A stretch of 64,000 nucleotides of DNA from Pseudarthrobacter enclensis (GCF_001457025.1 NZ_KQ758606.1:124001-188000); one strand, 5' to 3'; positions 42,919 through 51,883 are shown, counted from the stretch's first letter. Made by a program: numbers and translations. Notes: generated by a model not told the origin, from the sequence alone.

Positions 42919-43221
42919 TCAGCTGTCCCTCAATATTACCCGCGGGTAGGTTCCGGTGCCAGGGGCTGCCTGGGCCTGGAAGTCTGCTGCCGCCTCCGCC
43001 GATGATGCCTGGTGCACCAACCGGTCCCATCCGGCGTTGATGCCGTGGACCACCGCCAGGAGGGTATTCGCCGCCACGGTCCACACGAGCTTGCCGGTAC
43101 CCAGCAGCAGCAGGGCGACGAACCCGGCCGCGAGCACGAAAGCTGCCAGCAGCGCACCAAAAATCAAGGTCCCGATGAAGACGAGCGTGGACGTTTCCAG
43201 AGCGCTTAGATCAAACTGCAT
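42919..43221 (-). CDS. Small hypothetical membrane protein
   Basis: A 100-residue protein with one or two N-terminal hydrophobic helices (residues ~14-52, FIGTLIFGALLAAFVLAAGF) and a soluble tail containing GINAGWDRLVHQASSAEAAA. I cannot assign a family. RBS GGGGGATT precedes ATG 43221. It lies upstream of, and diverges from, the jetA gene, with 267 bp between them. It could be part of envelope biology and has no evident link to the Wadjet genes. Confidence 0.55.
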   Translation of the reverse strand: MQFDLSALETSTLVFIGTLIFGALLAAFVLAAGFVALLLLGTGKLVWTVAANTLLAVVHGINAGWDRLVHQASSAEAAADFQAQAAPGTGTYPRVILRDS

Positions 43222-43488
43222 GAATCCCCCTGCTGCGGCGTTGCTGTGGCGAATGACTGCTGAAGTGCGCGGTGAAGACCGGTAGCAGAAGCGTAGGGTG
43301 GCGGCCGCGGGGCCAGCCAGAGCGGCGGACGGCGAAACAGCTGTTGATACGGGATCGATACCCTACCGCCAGGTAGGTCACGGAGCGGTTGCGGCGGCCC
43401 CCGGGAAGGCCCTGCGTTAACCTTGTACTTGGCCGTTTTCCGGTCCGGCCCCCGCCAACCGCCCCCGCAACCAGTCCAAGGAGAGTGC
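43222..43488. other. Intergenic region upstream of jetA
   Basis: 267 bp separating the divergent small membrane protein gene and jetA. It must hold the jet operon promoter; no convincing -35/-10 pair is visible. A CTACC...GGTAG arm pair lies near 43362-43376, and a Shine-Dalgarno AAGGAGAG precedes the GTG of jetA. Confidence 0.5.
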
Positions 43489-44946
43489 GTGCCCCGCTCC
43501 GCCAGGTCATCCGCTGACGCCATCAGCGCCAGGCTCCGGGACCTCGAACTCCTGACCAAGGGCCCGGCGTGGGCCCTGACGCGTTCGGCGCCCTGGGTGA
43601 TCGCGGTGCTCCAGGCGTCCTTTACCCGCACCCGCCCGCAGCTTCCGCTGGAGGAATTCCATGCCGACGTCGACTCCTTCCTGGAGGAGCTCCGGCGGCA
43701 GGATCCGGGACTCGGCGGGGGAGCCAACGGAAAAACCTTCGGCGACGAATGGACCCGGCGGCAGTTCCTGACCCGCAGGAACCAGTCCGGCCAGATCGTT
43801 TACGAAGTCACCGAACCCGCGGCCCGTGTGCTGGCCTTCCTGGACAGTCTCTCCAGCGAACGGTCCACCCTCAATGGGTCGCGCCTGGGCACCCTCCTCG
43901 GCGACGTGGAAAAGCTGGCCAACGAAACCAACCCGGACCAGAGTGCCCGGCTGGAGGCCCTCGAAGACGAAATCGAAGAGCGCCAGCAGCTGATCCAGGA
44001 CATCAGCTCCGGCGAGTTCGACGGGTTGCTCGATGATGACGAGGCCGTCGAAGCCGCCGGCAACATCCTGGACCTCGCCGCCAGCCTGCCCGCCGACTAC
44101 AAGAAAATGCGCGACAGGATCGAGGAGCTGGTGGGCGGCCTCCGCAACCAGATCATTGAAGAGTCGCTGACCAAGGGCGCCACCATGGCCCAGGTGCTCG
44201 ACGCGGACAAGCGCCTGCGGCAGAGCCCGGAGGGACGTACCTTCCGTTCGTTCACCGCGTTCCTGGAGGATCCGCAGCAGCAGGTGCGCTTCCGGTCTGC
44301 CATTGGCGAGGTCCTCAGCCGCCAGTTCGCGGATGACCTTTCGGCGGACGACCGCGAAACCTTGAAGAACCTGGTGGCGGAGCTCCGGCAGCAGCACAGC
44401 CAGATCCAGCGCATCTACGGCAAGCTCAGCGAGAGCCTGAACACGTATGTCCAGAGTGACGACTTCCGCCAGTCCGTCCGGCTGCGCCAGGTCCTGCGCG
44501 AAGCCGAGCACGCCATCAGGTCCCTGCCGTACGAGCGTGACCGGCCCGGCCTGGTGCCGGGACCGGTCCTGTACAACGCCGGGTTCGAGTCGCTGTCCAT
44601 GGTGAAGCTCTTCGACCCGGACGAGTTCGCGGCCCCTCCGCGCCTGGCCGATCCCATCGCCTTCACCGACTCGGACCGGGTGCGCTCGCCGAGGACCGGC
44701 AAGGCGAAACCGGCAGCGGTCCGCGCGGCGATGGCGGGCGCCAGGACCCTCGGCGAGGCCTGGCAGCAGCTGCCGCCTGAAGAGCAGCACATTAACTCCA
44801 TCCGCGCCCTGCTGTCAGAGGCCCTGCACGCGGGGGCCGACTTCAACCGCAGCGACTTTGAGGGCCTGGACTTCGAACAGATAGACGGCTCCACCCGCAG
44901 GGCGTACCTGCCGGTGGTCACGCTCGCAAAGGATTCAGATGACTGA
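43489..44946 (+). CDS. jetA: JetA-like (DUF3375, MksF/kleisin-type) subunit
   Basis: A 485-residue DUF3375 protein, the JetA subunit of type I Wadjet. In characterised systems JetA is the kleisin that links the SMC-like ATPase and binds JetB. The N-terminal winged-helix region (RDLELLTKGPAWALTRSAPW) and a helical core (LGTLLGDVEKLANETNPDQS, a coiled coil near 150-210) are as expected, with a C-terminal HTH-like part near 430-485 (EQHINSIRALLSEALHAG). GTG 43489 is preceded by AAGGAGAG. Its stop overlaps the jetB start by 8 bp. It works at plasmid DNA in the cytoplasm. Confidence 0.9.
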   Translation: MPRSARSSADAISARLRDLELLTKGPAWALTRSAPWVIAVLQASFTRTRPQLPLEEFHADVDSFLEELRRQDPGLGGGANGKTFGDEWTRRQFLTRRNQSGQIVYEVTEPAARVLAFLDSLSSERSTLNGSRLGTLLGDVEKLANETNPDQSARLEALEDEIEERQQLIQDISSGEFDGLLDDDEAVEAAGNILDLAASLPADYKKMRDRIEELVGGLRNQIIEESLTKGATMAQVLDADKRLRQSPEGRTFRSFTAFLEDPQQQVRFRSAIGEVLSRQFADDLSADDRETLKNLVAELRQQHSQIQRIYGKLSESLNTYVQSDDFRQSVRLRQVLREAEHAIRSLPYERDRPGLVPGPVLYNAGFESLSMVKLFDPDEFAAPPRLADPIAFTDSDRVRSPRTGKAKPAAVRAAMAGARTLGEAWQQLPPEEQHINSIRALLSEALHAGADFNRSDFEGLDFEQIDGSTRRAYLPVVTLAKDSDD

Positions 44947-45862
44947 GGTTTCACACGACGCCGGCCTGGACGAGGCTGAGGACATCCAGCCTGAGGCCGA
45001 GCCCGCACCGGCAGCCGAGCGCCCGTTCACCGTTTCACCCCGCGACACCTTCGTCGACGGTGCGGCACTGTTCCCCGGCGATACGGGCGTCCTGTCCATG
45101 AAGGTCCGCCAGGCCCTGGTCAAGCTCCTGAAGGGCCCCTACATCGACGGGGGCCGGGACGAAAAGCTGTGGACCGTGCTGCTGGACAACCAGATGATCC
45201 TGCGCAGCCGCCTGTCCGAGCTGTTCCTGACCCTGCAGCTGGACCACGAACGGAAGATCGCCGTGCTGCGTCCGGTGGACCCGGAAGCGATCGGCGGCGG
45301 CGCCCGCTCGAGCATCCTCCGCCAGCAGCGGGCCCTCAGCAGGGTGGAAACCATCGTGCTGCTCCGGCTGCGCCTCCTGCTGGACCGGCACGTCACCGCC
45401 CAGACAGACCCCACCATCACCCGCGAGGAGATCACGGACCTGGTGGCCCACTACCAGCCCGCCGGGCAGCAGGACGCCCTCCGCGACGCGGACGTGGTGA
45501 CCCGCGCCATCACCAAGCTCCTGGCCCGCCAGCTTCTCCTGCCCACCGGACTGGACGACGTCTACACCATCTCCAACGCCTTGCCCCTGGCCCTGCCCTT
45601 CGAAAACATCGGCGACATCCCGGCCCACATCGAGGCCCTGGTGGCGGCTTCGACAGATCCCACCGGCACAGAAGCACTAATTGACCTCGACGGCGATACT
45701 TCGGGTGAGGACGACGGCGCGGGGGACGACACCCAAGGTGAGGACGAAAACGGCGACGACGGTGCTGCCGCCCCGGGAGTGGCATCCGGCGAAGGGGCGG
45801 GGGCGGCAGCACCGTCGTCGTACCCAGCCACGGCACCGGAACCTGAAGGAGAAGCCAAGTGA
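44939..45862 (+). CDS. jetB: JetB-like (DUF4194, MksE-type) subunit
   Basis: A 307-residue DUF4194 protein. Residues ~40-240 hold the two tandem winged helices of the KITE (MksE/JetB) subunit: ALVKLLKGPYIDGGRDEKLW, LSELFLTLQLDHERKIAVLR and VVTRAITKLLARQLLLPTGL. The last ~65 residues are an unusual acidic, Gly/Ala/Pro-rich tail (SGEDDGAGDDTQGEDENGDD) that I would not expect from the core family. JetB bridges JetA and JetC. It overlaps both neighbours (8 bp with jetA, 4 bp with jetC), so the three are translated as one unit. Confidence 0.88.
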   Translation: MTEVSHDAGLDEAEDIQPEAEPAPAAERPFTVSPRDTFVDGAALFPGDTGVLSMKVRQALVKLLKGPYIDGGRDEKLWTVLLDNQMILRSRLSELFLTLQLDHERKIAVLRPVDPEAIGGGARSSILRQQRALSRVETIVLLRLRLLLDRHVTAQTDPTITREEITDLVAHYQPAGQQDALRDADVVTRAITKLLARQLLLPTGLDDVYTISNALPLALPFENIGDIPAHIEALVAASTDPTGTEALIDLDGDTSGEDDGAGDDTQGEDENGDDGAAAPGVASGEGAGAAAPSSYPATAPEPEGEAK

Positions 45863-48800
45863 CGATCGCGAGCATGCTTCCGTTGGGGGATGTGACGAAC
45901 CCGGGGCAGATGCGCCTTGCGTTGGTGCAGGTGGTCAACTGGGGGACGTTCCACGGGGCGCACACCATGCACGTGGACCGCAACGGGACGCTGCTGACGG
46001 GCAACTCGGGCGTGGGCAAGTCGACGCTGTTCGATGCCATGCTGCGGGTGTTTGATGCCCGTCCGCGGTCCAACGAGGCGGCCGCCCAGCGTTCGGGCGG
46101 CGCCGTGGAGGACAAGCGCACCACGTTTACGTACATGCGCGGCAAGGTGGGCGACAAGGCAGTGGGCGAGGGCTCGGCCAGTGCCTTCCAGCGCCCCGGG
46201 GCCACCTGGTCCGCCGTGGCGCTGACCTTCGACAACGCGGCCGGAACGCGGGTGACCGTCTCGGCGCTGTTCGACCTGCCGAAGAACGGAACCGAGTCCA
46301 GCGTGGGCCGGTTCTACCTCATCGACAACGTGCCGCTGGACCTTGACGCCGTGGAAGGCATCGCGGACAAGCGCTTCACCAAGGGCGCGCTGGAAACGAT
46401 TTTCCCGCACGCCCAGGTCTTCGACGTGCACAAGGCCTTCGCGGAGCGGTTCCGCCGGCTGCTGGGCATCAGCTCTGACCAGGCGCTGCCCTTGCTGCGC
46501 GTGATCCAGGCCGGCAAGGGCCTGGGCGGCAGCGTCAACACGTTCTTCCGCGACCAGGTGCTGGACGCTCCGGCGACGCTGGCCGCCGCGGATGACGTGG
46601 TGGAGGAATTCAGCAATCTCATGTCCATCCGGCAGCGCCTGGAAGACGTCCGCCAGCAGCGTGACCAGCTGGCACCGGTTCCCGGCCTGAACCGCGACTA
46701 CGCGCAGTCGCTCCTGGACGCGAACCTGCTGAGGGAGCTGGCCGGTGCGGAATTCGAGTCCTACCGGCAGCAGCTTGCCGTCACCGTCCATCAGAAAACC
46801 CTGGCCCGGTTCAAGGACCTTGCGCAGGCCAAGGCCAAGGAACTCGGTGCCGAGCGTTCGGTCCGCGACGGTCTGGCCAAGGAACTGCGGCAGCTGGAGA
46901 CCGACTACAACAGCCAGGGCGGCAACGCCATCTCGGCCATTGAGCAGTCCCTGGAGAACGCCCGCGTGGGCCTCCGCCTCCGCCGCCAGGTGGAGGAGGC
47001 AGCCCAGCAGGCGCTGGCCGACGCCGGGCTGCAGCTTGAGTGGACGGCAGAAGGCTGGGAGCAGGCACACGAGCACGCCGCCGCCCGGTCCGCCGAGCTG
47101 AAGGACGACTCGCAGGCGCTCCAGGAACTGCGTTTTGAGGCCTTCGACGCGCACGCGGCACGCAAACGCGAACTGGCCGCAGCCGAGCAGGAACTCGTCT
47201 CGCTGAAGACGCGCAAGTCCCTGCTGCCGCCGTCGAGCATTGAAAACCGCGCCGCCATCGCCGCCGCCACGGGCATCCCCGAAGACCGGATGCCGTTCGC
47301 CGGTGAGCTGATGGACCTGGCCGAGGGGGAGGAACGGTGGCGCCCCGCCGCGGAGCGTGCGCTCCGCAGCCTGGCCACCACGCTGCTGGTGCCCGGCGAG
47401 CACTTCGGTGCCGTGACCCGCTACCTCAACGACCACAACGTCCGCGGTGCGCTGCGGGCGGTTGACGTCTCCAAACCGCTCGCCGGCGGCGCCCTCGCCG
47501 TGGAGGACGCGCGCGACGGCGACCTGCTCACCAAACTGGACATCCTCGCCTCCGGCGCGGCTGCCGAAGCCGGCGAATGGGTCCGCGAACGCATCGCCCT
47601 GGACTTTGCCTACCCCTGCGTGGAGGATCCGGACGAGCTGGCGGGGCTGGACAAGGGCCTCAGCCTGGGCGGCGTGGTCAAGCGCAACCGCCACACGGTG
47701 GAAAAGGACGACCGCTTCACCAGCCGGCAGGACTACGTTCTTGGCTTCGACAACGCCGCCAAGCTGGAACTGGTTGCCGGGCAGGTGGAGGACCTCCGGC
47801 AGGAAGTGGCCAAGGCCGCCGAACTCGCCCAGAGCCGGGAAGATTCGCACCAGGGCATGAGCCGCCAGCTGGAGGCCCTGCGACGGATCGCGGAGGACGA
47901 CCGGCCGTGGGACCAGGTGTCGGCGGCAGTCGCGGAAAATGAGCTGGCCGGCATCGAGCAGCGGCTCAAGGATGCCCTGGCAGCCCAGGCGGACCTGGAA
48001 CCGCTGCGTGCCACCATCGAGGAAGTCCGCCAGAAACACCAGACCAGCACCGAGTCCGCGGCCGTGCTGCAAAGCGAGTACAAGACCCTGGACAGGCAGC
48101 TGACCGCCGCCGATTCCCTGCTGGAAGCCGCGCGTGACCGCCTGGCCCAGGCGCCGCCGTCGGACGCCACGACGGCCGCGCTGGAACCCTACTTCGCCGA
48201 CTTCGGTGACGTGACCGAAATGCACGAGCTGGACAACCTGGCCAACCGGGTGCGGACCTCCCTGCTGGGTGAGCTGCATGCCGCGGAGTCGCGGGGGCAG
48301 GCCACCGCCGAGCGGCTGACCCGCACCTTCGAGGGCTTCGTTCGTGAATGGGGCAGCGCCATCTCTACCGACCACGGCACCAGCATCGGCGCCGCCGGCG
48401 AGTTCGAGGCCCGCTACCACGCGATCGTCAACGACGGCCTGCCTGCCCAGGAGGCGGAGTTCCGGCAGTTCTTCAACCAGCGCACGCATGAATCGTTCAG
48501 CACGCTGCTGCACCTGTTGGACGAGGAACGCCGCTCCATCACCAGCCGTATCCTGCCGCTCAACGGCATCCTTTCCCAAGTGAACTTCCACGAGGGCAGC
48601 TACCTGGAGCTGGACATCAAGCAGACACTGCCGCCCACGGCCAAGCAGTTCAAGGACGCCATCCAGAACGCGCTGAAGGCCCGGCACACTCGGACTGCCA
48701 AGGCGGAGGCCGCCCGCGTGGACGGCGCTGCCCAGGAGCGGGACGACGACGCCGAGCTCACGGCGCGCTACAAGTCCCTGGAGACCCTCGTGAAGAGGCT

Positions 48801-49338
48801 CGGCTCCCAGGCCCCCGAGGATCGGCGCTGGCGGGCCGAGGTGCTGGACGTCCGCGGGCACCTGTTCATTCAGTGCAAGGAGCACCGCGAGATCACCGCT
48901 CCGGCCTCCAAGGGGAAGAAGGCCGCGGCGAAGACCGAAGTCTTCATGCACGCGGATACGGGATCCATGTCCGGCGGCGAGCGGCAGCGCTTCACGGCGT
49001 TTATCATGGCTGCGGCGCTGAGCTACCAGCTGGGCATTGCCGAGCAGGGGTTCACCACGTACGGGACCGTGATGATGGACGAGGCTTTTGTGCTCGCGTC
49101 CGAGGAGTTCGCCGGTGCCGGTATCAAGGCGCTGCACGAATTCGGCTTCCAGTTGCTGCTGGCCGCTCCGGAGAACGTGATCGACCTGTCGAGGCACCTT
49201 GGTTCGGTGACCGAAATCCTGCGGGACCGGCGCACCAACCGCTCCGGCGTCCTTACGGCTCCGGTCATCCGCCCACGGCCGGGCGAGGAGGGTGCGTGGC
49301 GCTCCGAGGCCAACCCCGTGGACATCGTGCTTCGCTGA
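45859..49338 (+). CDS. jetC: JetC-like SMC/MksB-type ATPase
   Basis: A 1159-residue SMC-like ATPase. Walker A is GNSGVGKST (residues 48-56) in the N-terminal lobe. Two long coiled coils follow with a hinge-like middle near 480-640. The C-terminal lobe has the ABC signature SGGERQRF (1038-1045) and Walker B VMMDEA (Asp1074, Glu1075). These dimerising ATPases bend and load DNA in Wadjet complexes. GTG 45859 overlaps the jetB stop. Both nucleotide lobes look complete, so the protein should be active. In known type I operons jetD follows directly; here an unrelated lipoprotein gene does. Confidence 0.92.
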   Translation: MTIASMLPLGDVTNPGQMRLALVQVVNWGTFHGAHTMHVDRNGTLLTGNSGVGKSTLFDAMLRVFDARPRSNEAAAQRSGGAVEDKRTTFTYMRGKVGDKAVGEGSASAFQRPGATWSAVALTFDNAAGTRVTVSALFDLPKNGTESSVGRFYLIDNVPLDLDAVEGIADKRFTKGALETIFPHAQVFDVHKAFAERFRRLLGISSDQALPLLRVIQAGKGLGGSVNTFFRDQVLDAPATLAAADDVVEEFSNLMSIRQRLEDVRQQRDQLAPVPGLNRDYAQSLLDANLLRELAGAEFESYRQQLAVTVHQKTLARFKDLAQAKAKELGAERSVRDGLAKELRQLETDYNSQGGNAISAIEQSLENARVGLRLRRQVEEAAQQALADAGLQLEWTAEGWEQAHEHAAARSAELKDDSQALQELRFEAFDAHAARKRELAAAEQELVSLKTRKSLLPPSSIENRAAIAAATGIPEDRMPFAGELMDLAEGEERWRPAAERALRSLATTLLVPGEHFGAVTRYLNDHNVRGALRAVDVSKPLAGGALAVEDARDGDLLTKLDILASGAAAEAGEWVRERIALDFAYPCVEDPDELAGLDKGLSLGGVVKRNRHTVEKDDRFTSRQDYVLGFDNAAKLELVAGQVEDLRQEVAKAAELAQSREDSHQGMSRQLEALRRIAEDDRPWDQVSAAVAENELAGIEQRLKDALAAQADLEPLRATIEEVRQKHQTSTESAAVLQSEYKTLDRQLTAADSLLEAARDRLAQAPPSDATTAALEPYFADFGDVTEMHELDNLANRVRTSLLGELHAAESRGQATAERLTRTFEGFVREWGSAISTDHGTSIGAAGEFEARYHAIVNDGLPAQEAEFRQFFNQRTHESFSTLLHLLDEERRSITSRILPLNGILSQVNFHEGSYLELDIKQTLPPTAKQFKDAIQNALKARHTRTAKAEAARVDGAAQERDDDAELTARYKSLETLVKRLGSQAPEDRRWRAEVLDVRGHLFIQCKEHREITAPASKGKKAAAKTEVFMHADTGSMSGGERQRFTAFIMAAALSYQLGIAEQGFTTYGTVMMDEAFVLASEEFAGAGIKALHEFGFQLLLAAPENVIDLSRHLGSVTEILRDRRTNRSGVLTAPVIRPRPGEEGAWRSEANPVDIVLR

Positions 49339-49526
49339 GGTAACGCCCGCCGGGCGGGTATAACAAATTGATGGATTTATCGGTTTCCGTCTGGTGGGCG
49401 GACTTTTTCGTGTGCCACTCTGGGCCTATCAATCCTCCTCGCCAGAGTAATTCCCACAGGTCCTGCGGAGTGCTGGGTCCGCAATGTCCCTTAGAGAACG
49501 ACGGCGTCCTCTTGAAAGGCATTCCG
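49339..49526. promoter_or_regulatory. Region between jetC and the lipoprotein genes
   Basis: 188 bp without a gene. A stretch around 49361-49423 shares order and words with the 50286-50346 region upstream of the paralogous lipoprotein (TAACAA, GGTGG-type steps, GTGTGCCACTCTGGG at 49410-49424 and 50333-50347), so an upstream element was duplicated along with the gene. Confidence 0.5.
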
Positions 49527-50261
49527 ATGCGCCCCCAACACCCAGCCCCCTTCCTGCTTGCCGCGATCGCCGCAGGAGCCCTGTCCCTCGCAGGGTGCGC
49601 GGCGGGCTCCGCTCCGGACAGCGCCGGCACTCCCGCCGCTTCCGGCCAGCCTGCTCCCGCCGTTCCGCCCACCGCGCCGTCCACCCAGGCCGGAGCCTCG
49701 ACGGCCCAGGCAGGCCCGGACCCGTCCATCATTCCCGCCGCCACGTCCTCGCCCCTCACCCCGGGACCCCAAACCTTCACGTTCGGAGACGGCCGGCTGT
49801 CCTTTGCGTATCCGGAGGGGTGGCAGGTGAAGCATGAACTGGCGTCAACCTCTCCCGCGGTGGAGACGGCGACCGTCCTGGACGCGGCCGGCAAGGAGCA
49901 GATCGCCATCTACTACAGCCAGATAGCTGATGCCACGGAGGGCAACGTCTCCAGGACCGTCATCGAGACGGATCCGGTGCCGGGCCTGGTCGGCGCCTCC
50001 GTTCCCACGCCGAGTTCGTCGTTCTATATCGACCGCGCCAACGGTGCCAGCCATTACCGGATGGGGCTCACGCCGGGGGCGCCCGTATCACCCGACGGCC
50101 AGGTGCAGTATGGACTCGTCCGGCTGGGCGAGCGCGTCCTGACCGCGGACGTGCTGTTCGACGAGCCGCGCTTTGACGGTGACGACGCGGCGCAGGGCTG
50201 GTACTGGAGCGACGAAGGGCGCGCCCTCAAGTCCGTGCTCATGAGCTTCTCGTACCGGTGA
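49527..50261 (+). CDS. Putative lipoprotein, tandem copy 1
   Basis: A 244-residue predicted lipoprotein. The signal ends in the lipobox LAGC with Cys24. A Pro/Ala/Ser-rich spacer (~25-85) precedes a compact domain (FTFGDGRLSFAYPEGWQV, then TVLDAAGKEQIAIYYSQIAD). The domain resembles PsbP/DUF-like secreted domains only in general shape, and I cannot name the family. The next gene encodes a clear paralogue. GAAAGG precedes ATG 49527. It occupies the position where jetD would be expected, but nothing in it resembles a nuclease. Confidence 0.75.
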   Translation: MRPQHPAPFLLAAIAAGALSLAGCAAGSAPDSAGTPAASGQPAPAVPPTAPSTQAGASTAQAGPDPSIIPAATSSPLTPGPQTFTFGDGRLSFAYPEGWQVKHELASTSPAVETATVLDAAGKEQIAIYYSQIADATEGNVSRTVIETDPVPGLVGASVPTPSSSFYIDRANGASHYRMGLTPGAPVSPDGQVQYGLVRLGERVLTADVLFDEPRFDGDDAAQGWYWSDEGRALKSVLMSFSYR

Positions 50262-50351
50262 CACCACGGCGGCCCGGGCGGCGGTAACAACCTGGTGGAT
50301 ATGTCCCCGGGACGCTGGTGCGCCGGCGTCCCGGTGTGCCACTCTGGGGGC

Positions 50352-51059
50352 ATGCGCCGGGCAAGCAGCACGTCAGCCCTCCTCGCCACGGCCACCGCGG
50401 CCGCCCTCTTCCTGGGCGGCTGCACGCCCGAAGGCACGCCTGAACCGGATGTGAGTACGGCAGCGGCTTCCCAGCCTCCGCCAACCGCGGCCGGGTCGCA
50501 GGCTCCGGCCACCACGGCCGTACCGTCCACGCCGGCGCCGGCCGGAACCTCCGCCGGGGCCGGGCTTGCCACCTTCACGTTTCCCGACGGCCGGCTGTCC
50601 TTCACCCGTCCGGCGGACTGGCGGACGGAAGTCTTTGAAGCGTCAGCGTCCCCCTATGTGGGAACGGCCACCGTCTACGACGCGGCCGGCAAGGAGCAGA
50701 TCAGCATCTTTTACGGGCAGATCGCGGACCTGGTCACCGGTCCGGTGACCAGGACGGTCTTCGACTCCGTGCCCGTCCCCGGCCTCCAGGGGCGGTCCAC
50801 GCCGGAGGCCAGGGCGTCCTTCTACGTGGACTGGGACGACGACGATGCCACCTACCACCTGCAGCTGACCGCGGGAGCCCCCACCACGGGCCCCCGCGAC
50901 CCGGTCAACGGGATCATCCTCCTCGGAGACCGCGTGCTGACGGCGGAGGTGCTGTTCGACGGCCGGCAATTCCCGGACGACCGGGCCGCCCGGGCGTGGT
51001 TTAGAGGGAGCGAGGCGCAGGCCCTCAGGGGGATCCTGGCCAGCTTCACCTTCCGCTGA
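50352..51059 (+). CDS. Putative lipoprotein, tandem copy 2
   Basis: A 235-residue paralogue of the preceding lipoprotein, with Cys24 in the lipobox LGGC at the same position. Shared blocks include FPDGRLSFTRPADW, ATVYDAAGKEQISIFYGQIA and LGDRVLTAEVLFDGRQF. A short Thr/Pro/Ala spacer follows the cysteine. The pair results from a tandem duplication that included ~60 bp of upstream DNA. GGGGGC directly before ATG serves as a ribosome binding site. Role unknown; surface or envelope location is expected. Confidence 0.75.
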   Translation: MRRASSTSALLATATAAALFLGGCTPEGTPEPDVSTAAASQPPPTAAGSQAPATTAVPSTPAPAGTSAGAGLATFTFPDGRLSFTRPADWRTEVFEASASPYVGTATVYDAAGKEQISIFYGQIADLVTGPVTRTVFDSVPVPGLQGRSTPEARASFYVDWDDDDATYHLQLTAGAPTTGPRDPVNGIILLGDRVLTAEVLFDGRQFPDDRAARAWFRGSEAQALRGILASFTFR

Positions 51060-51067
51060 CCCTGCCG

Positions 51068-51562
51068 CTACTTTGCCTGTACCCGGCCTAGGAACAGTGC
51101 GGTGCGGTCCTCGAGGCCCTGGATCTGGCGGAGGACGACGGCGGCCGGGTCCGGGTTGATCTCGTTGGCCGGTGGTTCCTTGCGGACGTTGCCGCAGCAG
51201 AGGAAGTCGGCGCAGATGAGGGTGCCCACGGTGTTCCCGTCGCGGCCGGACTGGCCCGCGCGCCGGGCCACCCACAGCAGCACGTCCTCCTTGGAGAACA
51301 CATCCCGGCAGAGCTCGCACAAAACCGAGCGGTTTTTCCGGGGCCCGCCCTCCGGTGCCCGGAGCATCACGCCGGTGAGTCCTTTCGGGCCGGGCACCAC
51401 CAGGTAGCCGCGGAGCGGCATCTTCGGGTCCCGCCAGCCCAGGAAGTCGAGGTTGTCCCAGTCGAGGTCGCCAAAGTTCGGGGGCAGGTTGAGTTTGGCT
51501 GCCTCGGAGCGGCTGGCGTTGACAAAGGAGGAACGGATTTGTTGGGGCGTGACTGATTGCAT
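51068..51562 (-). CDS. FBP (EF-G-binding) treble-clef zinc-finger protein
   Basis: A 164-residue protein of the FusB/FBP type. The N-terminal helices (VTPQQIRSSFVNASRSEAAK) lead to a four-cysteine zinc site: CELCRDV and, later, CADFLCCGN. FusB-type proteins bind elongation factor G on the ribosome and free it, giving fusidic-acid tolerance; the actinobacterial homologues are of unknown physiological role. ATG 51562 begins the domain; upstream in-frame codons look random. It is convergent with the second lipoprotein gene (8 bp gap) and divergent from the siderophore operon. Confidence 0.83.
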   Translation of the reverse strand: MQSVTPQQIRSSFVNASRSEAAKLNLPPNFGDLDWDNLDFLGWRDPKMPLRGYLVVPGPKGLTGVMLRAPEGGPRKNRSVLCELCRDVFSKEDVLLWVARRAGQSGRDGNTVGTLICADFLCCGNVRKEPPANEINPDPAAVVLRQIQGLEDRTALFLGRVQAK

Positions 51563-51635
51563 GGCTGGACTTTCGTCAAAGTAAGGGTCCCGGCGGCGGG
51601 CAACAACCCGGCAGCGGGCGGGGAAAAGGGAGGAG

Positions 51636-51737
51636 TCAGTGCCCCATCGCGAAGCAGGCCACAGCGGCCACCCCGCATTCAGCGGCAGCGGCGGCGATAT
51701 TGCCCTCCGGCGTGCGCATTGTTCCTGGTTTTCCCAT
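51636..51737 (-). CDS. Possible small ORF (33 aa)
   Basis: ATG at 51737 on the minus strand, preceded by GAGAAGACGAG, opens 33 codons ending in TGA (51636-51638). The peptide starts MGKPGTMRTPEGN, has an Ala-rich middle and two Cys near the end (AECGVAAVACFAMGH). It lies between the divergent FBP and siderophore genes. No family is recognised; chance cannot be excluded in high-GC DNA. Confidence 0.25.
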   Translation of the reverse strand: MGKPGTMRTPEGNIAAAAAECGVAAVACFAMGH

Positions 51738-51883
51738 CTCGTCTTCTCTGTCCGGCTGTCCAGCGACAGGACCCGGCAGTGGCATTCTGCCAAAGCCTGG
51801 GGCTCCTGTCCAAGGTCACAGCCCAAACCTGTGTCCTTCGTCACGTACGGGAATAAAGAAACGAAAAGCTTGCGTAATAGCGG

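Noticed and set aside
45562..49197. A very long open frame on the minus strand, antisense to jetC (about 1200 codons)
   Set aside because: It is a GC-rich shadow of jetC: low-complexity His/Gln/Arg/Gly composition, no domain, and the opposite strand encodes a clear SMC-like ATPase.
49527..51059. Tandem lipoproteins considered as divergent JetD effectors
   Set aside because: Both have lipoprotein signals and beta-rich domains and lack any TOPRIM or nuclease motif.
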